DNA from: an uncultured Bacteroidota bacterium
GTDB lineage: Bacteria; Bacteroidota; Bacteroidia; B-17B0; Aurantibacillaceae
Assembly (NCBI GenBank): GCA_903834765.1
Contig: CAILKE010000004.1
Coordinates: forward strand, 338,014-402,013
DNA: 64,000 nucleotides
Direction: 5' to 3'
Part shown: positions 51,827 to 60,900 of the stretch, one piece after another
Layout: the number at the start of each line of letters is the position of its first letter
Numbering within the stretch: the first letter of the stretch is position 1
Notes under the pieces: generated by a model
Database searches by the model: none
What the model was told of the DNA's origin: nothing
Seen by the model: only the letters and a program-made list of their open reading frames with translations
Program-made: the position numbers and the translations under genes

Positions 51827-51989
51827 GAAGTACTTAAGTTTGAAGGTTGGTGAGTTTAAAAAGTTTGAAAATTATGTATTTATAGATGATTCACTGATTA
51901 CTTTTTTTGAAAACGTATTTCGTAAATACGTGTTATTTTTAAGTCTTCATATTTGCCAAATAAGTTTGGCTTTGCAATGATGTTAAACA

Positions 51990-52020
51990 AAAAATCCCTT
52001 CCATTAAGAAAGGGATTTTT
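51990..52020 (-). terminator. Rho-independent terminator after the exb-tonB operon
   Basis: AAAAATCCCTT (51990-52000) and AAGGGATTTTT (52010-52020) form an 11-bp stem 18 bp past the tonB stop. It can act in either direction. Nothing else is recognisable in 51827-51989. Confidence 0.85.
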
Positions 52021-52037
52021 AAATATATGTGATAAGT

Positions 52038-52841
52038 TTATTTTAAAGTAAAGTTAAATGGTACGTTAATTAAAACCGGTACAGCTCTACCATTTTGCTT
52101 ACCAACTTTCCAGTTTGGCATGGACTTAATTACTCGTAATGCCTCTTTATCGCACTCAGGACAACCTGGTACACCTTTCACAACTTTTGCATTAGTGATG
52201 TTTCCTGTAGGATCAACAACGAAGTTTAAGTAACACTTGCCTGTTAAACCAGCTTCTTTTGCCATTTGAGGGTATTGTGTATTTTTACCGAAATACTTCA
52301 TCATTTCTCCAACACCACCTGGAAATTCAGGCATTTCTTCTACAACAGTAAAAATTTCAGGAGCTTTCTCCTCAACAACACCTTTTCCATCACCTTCTGA
52401 TGGAACAACAACAGCATCGCCATCACCTTCTTGAGTTACAGTACTAACATTTGTTTCAGCTAATTTATCTTGTGGTGGTGGTGGATCAGTTTCAACCGCA
52501 TCATCCTTAATAACAGGTGGCACAAACTTCACTGTTTCCAAAACGGGAGGCGGTGGTGGCGGTGGTGGCGGTGGTGGTTCGTTTTTATCTGCCGGTGGTG
52601 GTGTTAAGTCAATCGTAGTCATGTCTAACATGGCTTCTTTTGCTGCATCATCACTTTTTAATCCTAATACAAACTTGATACCCATTCCTAAGGCTAGTGC
52701 ACCAATCATGCAGCCAAGGATTAAGGTAACAGTCCAATTGTATCTACGACGTATCTCATACGCTCCGTAGTTTTGGTTGCGGCCTTCAAAAACGATATCA
52801 TTTCTGGAGTCGTCAACAACGCTATTCCAATTTGCTGTCAT
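52038..52841 (-). CDS. tonB: TonB family energy transducer
   Basis: I place the start at the ATG at 52841 (MTANWNSVVDDSRNDIVFEG). The longer frame to 52895 overlaps exbD. One membrane segment (VTLILGCMIGALALGMGIKF) is followed by the proline-rich linker (PPPPPPPPPPVLETVKF). The C-terminal TonB domain begins FPGGVGEMMKYFGKN and includes AKVVKGVPGCPECDKEALRV. It transmits proton-motive energy from ExbB/ExbD to outer-membrane receptors. Four bp separate it from exbD. Confidence 0.93.
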   Translation of the reverse strand: MTANWNSVVDDSRNDIVFEGRNQNYGAYEIRRRYNWTVTLILGCMIGALALGMGIKFVLGLKSDDAAKEAMLDMTTIDLTPPPADKNEPPPPPPPPPPPVLETVKFVPPVIKDDAVETDPPPPQDKLAETNVSTVTQEGDGDAVVVPSEGDGKGVVEEKAPEIFTVVEEMPEFPGGVGEMMKYFGKNTQYPQMAKEAGLTGKCYLNFVVDPTGNITNAKVVKGVPGCPECDKEALRVIKSMPNWKVGKQNGRAVPVLINVPFNFTLK

Positions 52842-52845
52842 ATTT

Positions 52846-53484
52846 TTATTTAATTTTTTCTTGTAATAATGCGAATTCTGGTGCCGACATTTCAACGCCT
52901 AATACTCGTTTACCTACATTACAGATCTTTAATTCATCTAACATATCAATGGCATTTCTGTATGTTGCTTGATCGTCAGTTTTAATTAACACAGTAATGG
53001 CTCTTGTATCAGCGGTAGCATCAACAGCCATGCGTTTATAGGTAGTATCGGCTAATTGTTTCTTTTTATTTTTTTCAGCTAAGCCTTTAATTTCTTCAAC
53101 AGCCCATTTGTTTTGTTCTAAAAGCAAAGCATGTAAGCCTTCAGGACTAAAATTTGTTTCTTTTAAAACCGTTGGAGGCATTCCTTTTTCATTACCAGCT
53201 GAATAAAACTGCCCAGCATAATAAAATATTTTATCATCTTTAGTAAGTAAAAATGTAACTCCGTTTTTTACTTCTGGAGGTGGTGGGCTTCCTGGAGGTG
53301 GTTCAGCTGGTAGGCTTAACTCCATACTTTTTGGTTTAGAAAAGGTTGATGTTAAAACGAAGAACGTTAGTAACAAAAACGCTAAATCCACCATTGGAGT
53401 CATATCTACACGCGTACTCTGTTTTTTGGCGCGTTTCTTACCGCCTTTACCATGCCCGCCGCCGCTTTCTGCTATTTCTGCCAT
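52846..53484 (-). CDS. ExbD/TolR biopolymer transport protein (second copy)
   Basis: A 212-residue protein with an N-terminal basic stretch, then VDMTPMVDLAFLLLTFFVLTS, whose Asp in MVDLAF is the proton-carrying residue. The periplasmic domain is larger than usual, with a central ~80-residue insertion. A proline-rich PAEPPPGSPPPPEV lies just outside the membrane. It is the second of two exbD-like genes in the operon, 29 bp after the first. Confidence 0.9.
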   Translation of the reverse strand: MAEIAESGGGHGKGGKKRAKKQSTRVDMTPMVDLAFLLLTFFVLTSTFSKPKSMELSLPAEPPPGSPPPPEVKNGVTFLLTKDDKIFYYAGQFYSAGNEKGMPPTVLKETNFSPEGLHALLLEQNKWAVEEIKGLAEKNKKKQLADTTYKRMAVDATADTRAITVLIKTDDQATYRNAIDMLDELKICNVGKRVLGVEMSAPEFALLQEKIK

Positions 53485-53513
53485 GTTAAATTTGTTTTAA
53501 TTGTTATTGTTTA

Positions 53514-54200
53514 TTAATGCGCTGGCGCCGGAGTAGCCGGAGCCGATGATCCACCTTCCATTGACGTTATCAAATTGAAGGTATAAATTTTCATATCTGT
53601 AAAGGTTTTAAACACATCTTTTACATAAATGTATTTTGCTTTTCCATCAGCTTTAATGGCATAACGTGGCTTTTCCCCTTTAAACTCTTGTCCTAATTCA
53701 GCAGCTTTATCTTTATTTCTCATGTAGATAACATTCAATTCTGTGGCAGAAATATTAATCCAATCACGTAATTGATTATTTACTGAGTCTAAAGGCACGC
53801 CTTTTTGTGGTTGAAACCTTAACCTTTCTGCTTCAGACGCATCTAAATATTTTGGCAAGTCTTTTATCTCAACTCCAAAACTTGATAAACCGCCAAATTT
53901 TTTAATTTGGTCAGCGTTAAATTTAACACCATACTTTTCGCTCATTTTCGCTAAAGTATTTGTTCTAGCTTCTCCGTTTCCTACACCAAAAAACGCTCGT
54001 CCAATATTGTCTACCGTAACTAATACAGTATTTTCTGGTAAGGTTTTGTCAGATACTGATGATGGTGGATCCACAATCACAGGTTCTGCCATACGGAATG
54101 ATGCGGTAAGCATAAAGAATGTAACCAATAAGAAGGCTAGATCCACCATGGGTGTCATATCTATACTTGGTGCATGTTTTGCTGGTTTTATCTTTGGCAT
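53514..54200 (-). CDS. ExbD/TolR biopolymer transport protein (first copy)
   Basis: A 228-residue protein with IDMTPMVDLAFLLVTFFMLTA (Asp of the channel) and a periplasmic domain of ~190 residues. It differs from the downstream exbD copy outside the membrane segment, so the two probably form distinct subunits of one complex. It lies 65 bp after exbB. Confidence 0.92.
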   Translation of the reverse strand: MPKIKPAKHAPSIDMTPMVDLAFLLVTFFMLTASFRMAEPVIVDPPSSVSDKTLPENTVLVTVDNIGRAFFGVGNGEARTNTLAKMSEKYGVKFNADQIKKFGGLSSFGVEIKDLPKYLDASEAERLRFQPQKGVPLDSVNNQLRDWINISATELNVIYMRNKDKAAELGQEFKGEKPRYAIKADGKAKYIYVKDVFKTFTDMKIYTFNLITSMEGGSSAPATPAPAH

Positions 54201-54265
54201 GACTTAATTTTTAATTATAATTAATAGATAGAATTTATATTCTTATTCCGTAAATGGAATGAGAA

Positions 54266-55069
54266 TTATTTTCCTGAAGTTTGGAACTCTTGAATAATTG
54301 AGAAACCTGCTTCATCCATTGCGTAAGTTATTTGATCTACACGGTTTGAGAAGAAATTGTAGAAAATAATAGCCAATGCAGAAGATAAGATACCTACTAA
54401 TGTATTTACCAACGCTTCAGAGATACCAGTTGCTAACGCTGCAGTATCAGGAGTACCAGCTGCTGCTAATGCACCGAAGGCACGAATCATACCTACAACC
54501 GTTCCGATTAGACCAACTAAGGTACCAATAGAAGCACAAGTAGAGATAACACTTAAATTCTTAGATAACATTGGTAGTTCTAACGCAGTTGCTTCTTCTA
54601 ACGCTTTAGAGATAGCTGCTACTTTAGATTCTTTATCCATAGAATTATCATTTTGAACGAATTGGTATTTCATTAATCCTTCACGAACAACATTTCCTAA
54701 AGAACCTTTTTGTTTATCGCAAGCAGCGATAGCTGAGTCTAAATCATTAGCAGCAATTAATTCTTTAATTTTAGATACAAATTTATCTGTGTTACCAGCG
54801 CCATTTGCTTTTTGGATTGTAATTAAACGCTCAAAGAAAAAGCAAAGTACTGTAAATAATGTTCCTAATAAGATTGGTACAATAAATCCACCTTTATACA
54901 TGATACCAAAGAAATTTTGTGGATGTCCTTTTTCAGGACCTTCTGCGTCAAAATTTGCCGCATCGCCCAATACAAATTTATAAACTACGACTCCGATTAC
55001 TAAACAGATGATGATTGCAATTGCTGAAACGATTAATGGAAAACCGCCTGATGTTTTTTTGTTACTCAT
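54266..55069 (-). CDS. exbB: MotA/TolQ/ExbB proton channel protein
   Basis: A 267-residue inner-membrane protein. Two N-terminal segments surround a short loop. The conserved TolQ-type end is ISTCASIGTLVGLIGTVVGMI followed by AALATGISEALVNTLVGIL. With two ExbD proteins and TonB it forms the motor that powers TonB-dependent uptake. First gene of the operon; a TATGTTTG promoter lies 43 bp upstream. Confidence 0.95.
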   Translation of the reverse strand: MSNKKTSGGFPLIVSAIAIIICLVIGVVVYKFVLGDAANFDAEGPEKGHPQNFFGIMYKGGFIVPILLGTLFTVLCFFFERLITIQKANGAGNTDKFVSKIKELIAANDLDSAIAACDKQKGSLGNVVREGLMKYQFVQNDNSMDKESKVAAISKALEEATALELPMLSKNLSVISTCASIGTLVGLIGTVVGMIRAFGALAAAGTPDTAALATGISEALVNTLVGILSSALAIIFYNFFSNRVDQITYAMDEAGFSIIQEFQTSGK

Positions 55070-55112
55070 GATTGTTGTTTTTTAGTTAGTTTCTATTTTT
55101 AAAGAATGACGC

Positions 55113-55120
55113 CAAACATA
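55113..55120 (-). promoter_or_regulatory. -7 promoter element for the exb-tonB operon (TATGTTTG, minus strand)
   Basis: An exact TAnnTTTG match 43 bp upstream of the exbB start codon. Confidence 0.6.
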
Positions 55121-55543
55121 GTAAAAAGGTTTTTAAATAAAAAATTCTTTGTACTATCTTTTTGTTAATGTTTATAAAGCCTTCTTTTTGTTTACAGACG
55201 AAATTCTAATACAAATATTATTGTTTTTATTGGAGAAAATAGCTGCAACTTTGTAACTGGTTGATTTTACTATATAAGTGGCGAATATTTTTTGATTATT
55301 GGTGAGGGTGTAATCATTTTTTCACACAATTATAAAATATTTTTATACTTTGGATAAATAGGGAATATCATTCTTATTAAACATAAGAGAGCAATAGAGA
55401 AAGAGAATCTCATGTTGCATATAAAAAAAGATGTTTTTTGAATTAAAATACTGAAAAATAAAAAAATTAGTGTGAATAGATAGCTTTATTAATTAATGCT
55501 CAGAATATCTGGCTTTATAAATCAATACACAGAATTATTTTAT
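55121..55543. other. Intergenic stretch with no recognisable feature
   Basis: A/T-rich DNA between the exbB promoter and the hairpin repeats. I see no coding frame with protein-like composition, no RNA gene and no clear hairpin. Confidence 0.6.
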
Positions 55544-55637
55544 TTTCATATGTTTAAATTATTGTTTTTTTTGTCATATGGTATAGCCAGTTTAATAATT
55601 GGTGTTTGTGTTTCGGCAAACATGGCTATTTCATATG
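55544..55637 (-). repeat. Dispersed hairpin repeat, copy C
   Basis: Arms GCCAGTTT (55586-55593) and AAACATGGC (55618-55626) pair with one bulged base. It matches copy B except that the loop lacks the CCCGATAGCTATCGGG palindrome and a few bases differ. It is in tandem with copy B and shares TTTCATATG with it. Confidence 0.85.
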
Positions 55638-55741
55638 TCTAAATTATTGTTTTTTATTTACCATATGGTATAGCCAGTTTATCTTCTCCCGATAGCTATC
55701 GGGATGTGTTTGTGTTTCGGCAAACATGGCTATTTCATATA
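55629..55741 (-). repeat. Dispersed hairpin repeat, copy B
   Basis: It is identical over 113 bp to copy A (8377-8489) in opposite orientation. Arms are at 55673-55680 and 55722-55730, and the palindrome CCCGATAGCTATCGGG at 55688-55703. It starts 41 bp after the stop of the truncated T9SS gene and is co-oriented with it. Confidence 0.9.
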
Positions 55742-55781
55742 AATTAATTAGTATCTGCCCAATTTAATGATAAAGATTCAG

Positions 55782-56702
55782 CTATCTAAACAGAGAAACA
55801 CTTCCTTGTTTTTCAACTTCTTTGCCATTGTAACCCAATGCTTTTATAAAATAAAAATAAGTTCCTGCTGGTACGCTCATTCCGCCTAGAGTGAACCCGT
55901 CCCAGGATGCTTTTGCGCTTGTGTTATCATATAGTTTTTCGCCCCATCGATTAAATATTTGCAAAGAAACTTCTTTTACTCCCGTTGTTCGAATTTCATA
56001 TAAATCATTAATGTTATCGTTATTAGGTGTAAAAACGTTTGGGATTTCTATTACCAAACTATCTTCCGAAACTTCATTTACAATGATCATAACAGTAGCA
56101 GTTGAAACACAAGCGCCAGATGAAGCAGTTAAGGTTACAGTATATGTTCCGCTATTATATGTATTATTTGTGTTTTGAGATGATGAAGTTTTAGAATCAC
56201 CAAAATCCCACCCGAAATTAATAGCACTAATACTGGTATTTGTAAAGGTTGTAGCAAGTGGCGCGTTTCCAATTACAGGATTTGCTGTAAATGAAGCTAC
56301 TACAAAAATTTGAATAACATTTACAGTTGCTGTTGATTGACATCCAGTTAAATTATCTGTTACAGTTAATGTGTAATTTCCTTGTTCATTTACTATTGGA
56401 TTTGAAGTATTAATTCCAGCTATAATACTTGAAGACGTTGGCCCAGTCCAAGAATAACTTACATTGGCAGAAGTTGTAACGCCATTTAAAGAAACTGATG
56501 ATGTATTACATGCAGTTGATACGCTTGTTCCTGCATCCACATTTTGAGGCGGATTGGTATTTCCTATAATTGTATATTGACTAGTTGCAGAACAAGAATT
56601 CACAGCATCTACAACCATTATTGTATACACTCCAGCACTTGTAACAGTTAATGTTGGGGTTGAGGTATTGCCTGGAAATGCGCTATGATATTGCACATTC
56701 AC
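55782..56702 (-). pseudogene. 5'-truncated T9SS type B cargo protein (gene remnant)
   Basis: A 306-codon frame that begins at GTG immediately after an in-frame TAA and has no signal peptide. Its content is the C-terminal half of a large surface protein: an Ig-like segment (SVSLNGVTTSANVSYSWTG), a PKD domain (ASFTANPVIGNAPLATTF; FGWDFGDSKT) and a gliding-motility-type sorting domain (FTPNNDNINDLYEIR; LQIFNRWGEKLYD; EVEKQGSVSLFR). A secreted protein needs a signal peptide, so this is probably a remnant of a larger gene. The upstream 216 bp hold no matching N-terminus. The tandem repeats B and C lie directly downstream. Confidence 0.75.
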
Positions 56703-56918
56703 TTAATATTATGAGGAAGCAAATAAACTCAACTCATTAAGCTAAAATTTGGCAATTAGAAAATTCGAAATCCAAAAAACAAGAAGTATCTTTCGACGCT
56801 AATCTTTTTAATATTAATCTTTTTTTTAAAAAGCTTTAGAAACAAATTAGCTTGATCCTAAAATCTATATATTAATAGAATTAAGTTTATAAAAAATTTA
56901 GAAGTAAATTGAATCTAA

Positions 56919-57944
56919 TTATAAGAATCTTGAAGTAGTTGATCCTCTTTTATATTGATCAAAAGCATATCGTAAAGAGATTTCGTAACCACCTCGTGTA
57001 CTTGACACTGTTCTAAGTTTTGATAAATTAATATCATAACTAAACCCTATTGCACAACTGTTATATTCAAACTTAACTAATGCTATAGCTGCATCATTAG
57101 CTCTGTAATAACAACCTAATGAGATAGCTGTAAACTTTTTTATAGCCGTATATTTTGATGCGCTCTGTAAAAGATATTGAAACGTTAATCCCGGAGTAAT
57201 TTCTTTTGTAGGGCCTTGTATGAAAACAATATATGATGGTTTTAAAACCAAATTTGTGTTTTTTACACCAATAGAAGCATTGCCATGAAAAACGAATTTA
57301 GTATATAGCCTTGTATTGTTTCCATAAAATGAGTAAGCTGGTTGGTGAGGGTGAAAAACTGATACTCCAATGTTTACTTTTTTTGCATTATTCGCAGTCA
57401 TATACATTTCATTTGAACCATAACTATATTGAATTCCTCCAGCAAGATCCATATAATTAAAATTGGAAAGTTGAGTTATTTCTCCAGATGGTCTTGAAGC
57501 ATCATAGGTTAGCCCATTATATTGATTCGACCATGTGTTTGCACTAGTATTCATGCCACGTTGCACAAATCCTCCCATTAATCCTGCCGACAATAGATTA
57601 TTTTTATTTAAAAGAATCATTGCGGATATAGATAAATTTACTTGAGTTGTTTTAATAGAATTAGCAGCATTATCAGAAAAGAAATCTAAACCTACCCCTA
57701 AATGGTTTTTTTTCTTTTTCAAAAGTCGACCATCAACAGAAATTGCAATCGTTTTAAATGGCGCATTCACACTTTGCCATTGTGATTTATAATTGGCTAT
57801 TGCCCTCACTTCATGATCTAAGCCCGTATTTGCAGGATTAAGTAACAGTGGCGTTTCATCAAATTGAGAGAAATGAATATCTTGCGCGATACTGATGCCA
57901 CAAATCGACATTAATATGCTAATTGCGAGTTGTTTTACAGTCAT
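56919..57944 (-). CDS. PorP/SprF family T9SS-associated outer-membrane protein
   Basis: A signal peptide (MTVKQLAISILMSICGISIAQ) is followed by the family start DIHFSQFDETPLLLNPANTG and a beta-barrel of ~320 residues (GLDFFSDNAANSIKTTQVNLSIS; ISLGCYYRANDAAIALVKFEY). PorP/SprF proteins help deliver or anchor large T9SS type B cargo, and genes for them commonly follow the gene for the cargo. Here it starts 3 bp after the SprB-like gene, so the two form one transcription unit. Confidence 0.92.
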   Translation of the reverse strand: MTVKQLAISILMSICGISIAQDIHFSQFDETPLLLNPANTGLDHEVRAIANYKSQWQSVNAPFKTIAISVDGRLLKKKKNHLGVGLDFFSDNAANSIKTTQVNLSISAMILLNKNNLLSAGLMGGFVQRGMNTSANTWSNQYNGLTYDASRPSGEITQLSNFNYMDLAGGIQYSYGSNEMYMTANNAKKVNIGVSVFHPHQPAYSFYGNNTRLYTKFVFHGNASIGVKNTNLVLKPSYIVFIQGPTKEITPGLTFQYLLQSASKYTAIKKFTAISLGCYYRANDAAIALVKFEYNSCAIGFSYDINLSKLRTVSSTRGGYEISLRYAFDQYKRGSTTSRFL

Positions 57945-57947
57945 TTT

Positions 57948-60900
57948 TTATTTTATTATAGAAATACTACCTTTTTGGTTAACATCATTACCATTTACCG
58001 TTGCTTTTAAATAATAGGCAAAAGTTGCCGGATCCATTTTCTTTCCATTAAACATACCATCCCAACCTATAGTAGGGTTCGAAGTTTCAAATACTTTTTC
58101 TCCCCACCTATCAAAAATTAAAAACTCAAGATTTGTAATGCAATTACCCATTACATACAATACATCGTTTTGTCCATCATCATTTGGAGAGAAAGCACTA
58201 GGAATAAATAACTCACCACATGGAATATCAACTATTACAATTACCGTACTTGTCCCACTGCAACCATTTAAGGTTGCGGTAATAGTATAGATAGTTGTGA
58301 CAAGCGGAGATGCGAATGTTACAGAGCATGTTGCACAACTTAAACTTCCTGATGGAGACCATGCAACTGAAGCCCCTGCTGGAACAACACCATTAAGAGT
58401 CGTGCTTTCACCAATCAGAATCGTCGAGCCATTACCAGCGCTTACAGCAAGACTGCCAGAAATACCTATTACTGCAGTTGAAGTAGCTGTACAACCATTA
58501 GCATCAGTTACCATAACGCTATATGAACCAGAAGATAAGCCAGTTATTGAACTATTAGTACTTCCTGTACTCCACATAGTTGTTAATGCCCCAGTGCCAC
58601 CGCTTGATGTAATTGATGCGTTTCCATCAGACGCACCACAATTTTCGGGATTTGATGATATTGAAAGGGATATGGCTGTTGGCTGAGAAATAGTTACAGT
58701 TATACTATTAATACATGTTGAAGCATCTTTAACTAAAACTGTATATGTTCCCGCTGCTAGGCCTGATGCTGAAGATGCATTACCCCCGTTTGGCGACCAG
58801 GTATACGTATAAGGCCCCGCAGTTCCAGATGCTGTAATTGATGCTGCGCCTGTTAATGCTGCGTTACATATTACATTTGTTTGTGAATTAACTGTTAAAG
58901 TTGGACCACCAATAGAACTAGTTATAGTGGCAAGTGTAGTTGTGAAGCAACCTTTCGAGTCTGTAACTTTTACAGAGTAATTTCCGGCTGCTAAATTCGA
59001 AGCGACTGAAGCAGTTCCTCCGGTTGGACTCCAACTAAAGGTATATGCAGGTGTTCCCCCACTAGGCGTAACTGTTGCACTTCCTATATTATTTCCACAA
59101 CTTGTCGGACTGGTTGAAACAAAAACTGAAATTGGCAAGGAAGGTTGAGAAATATTTATAGTTCCTGAGCCTACACATAAATTCGCATCAGTTATATTTA
59201 TTGTATAAGTACCTGCCGTTAAAGATGATTGACTGGAGCCCGATAAATTACCTGGCGACCACGTATATGAATACGGACCTGTTCCACCAATACCATTAAC
59301 ATTAGCTATTCCTGTATTTGCACCAAAACAATTCACATTGGTTTGAGATGTAATTGATAATGTTGGACCAGTTGCACTTGTAATAATTGCAATCGCAGAT
59401 TGGCTACATCCTTTGGAATCTTTAACTGTCACTGTATTGTTTCCTGCACTTAGATTTGATACACCTATTGTTGTGCCGCCGCTTGGGCTCCAACTATAAG
59501 TATAGCCAGCTGTACCACCACTTGCAGTTACGGTTGCTCCGCCTGAACTTAATCCACAACTTGTTGCTGTAGTTGATGAGATGATAGCTGTTAAAGCAGA
59601 AGTTGGTTGAGAAATAGTTAATGTTAACGTTCCAGCGCACTGATTAATATCTGTTGCATGAATTGTATATGTCCCAGCAGATAAAGAAGTTTGAGAAGCG
59701 CTAGTTAAATTTCCTGGCATCCAATTATATGTATAGGGGCCTGCACTGCCATTTACTGCTATTGCTGCAGCGCCATTAATTCCGCCATAGCATGAAACAT
59801 TTAAACTACTTATTACTGATAATGAAATAGTAGGGCATGAATTTGGTGGTAAGATACAACAGTTTCCACCTGCCGAAATATTTAATGTTTGGTTTAACCA
59901 ACAATTGTATTGAGTTTGATGAAATAATAAATTGCCGGCAGTAGCTTGTTGAAAATAATATACAATTTCATCTGGAGTATTACCTCCACCGCCATTAATT
60001 GTAGTATCGCAATTTCCAGCAGTTCCAATCATCTGACCTCCCCATGGTCCAGCCCCATTATTATGAACTGGGCTATATCCTACTAACGGGGGCGACATAG
60101 GAGGGTTTATTGTAACAATGCCAGAAGGAACTCCAGTAATAGAAGTAGGAAAATTTCCTAAGCCACAATTATTATTGTTTTGATTGGAGTTAAATCCAGC
60201 ATAGATTACTTGAGTAACATTTCCAACAAATGGCCCTGTAAAATTAACCTGAATTGGTTCATAGGTGCAGATGCCCACTTTTAGATTAGGAATATTTTGA
60301 TCAACATTTATCGTAAGAATACCACCATCATAATTTGAGAAAATTGCCAAGTTTCCATTAGTTTGACAAAAACTCGAACAAGGAATAGTCGCAATAGCTG
60401 TAACATTACATCCTTTTACGTCGGTCACTAAAACCGTATTATTACCTGTAGCTAAATTTGAAACTCCGGCAGTTAATCCACCACTTGGACTCCAACTATA
60501 AGTGTAACCACCTGTTCCTCCACTTGCAGTTACGGTTGCTCCACCTGTATTTAAGCCACAGCCTGTAGCCGTTGTAGCTGATATTACAGCGCTAAGTGCA
60601 GCGGTTGGTTGAGTTATACTTAATGTAATTGACTTTGTGCAAAGATTAGCATCAGCAACTGTAATAGTATATATTCCAGCAAGTAAAGATGATTGGCTTG
60701 TTCCACTCAAATTCCCAGGAGTCCAAGTATAATTATAGGGTCCTGTTCCGCCAATTGCATTTACAGAGGCAGTTCCCGTATTTGCACCAAAGCAATTCAC
60801 ATTGGTTTGAGATGAAATTGATAATGTTGGGCCAGTTGCACTTGTAATATTTGCTATCGCAGATTGACTGCATCCTTTAGAATCTTTTACCGTAACTGTA

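Noticed and set aside
51693..51980. 95-codon plus-strand frame
   Set aside because: It overlaps the small membrane protein gene in antisense, has no recognisable motif and lacks a promoter. The minus-strand frame is more protein-like but itself not certain.
58297..58686. 129-codon plus-strand frame
   Set aside because: A shadow of the SprB-like adhesin repeats; composition is repeat-driven.
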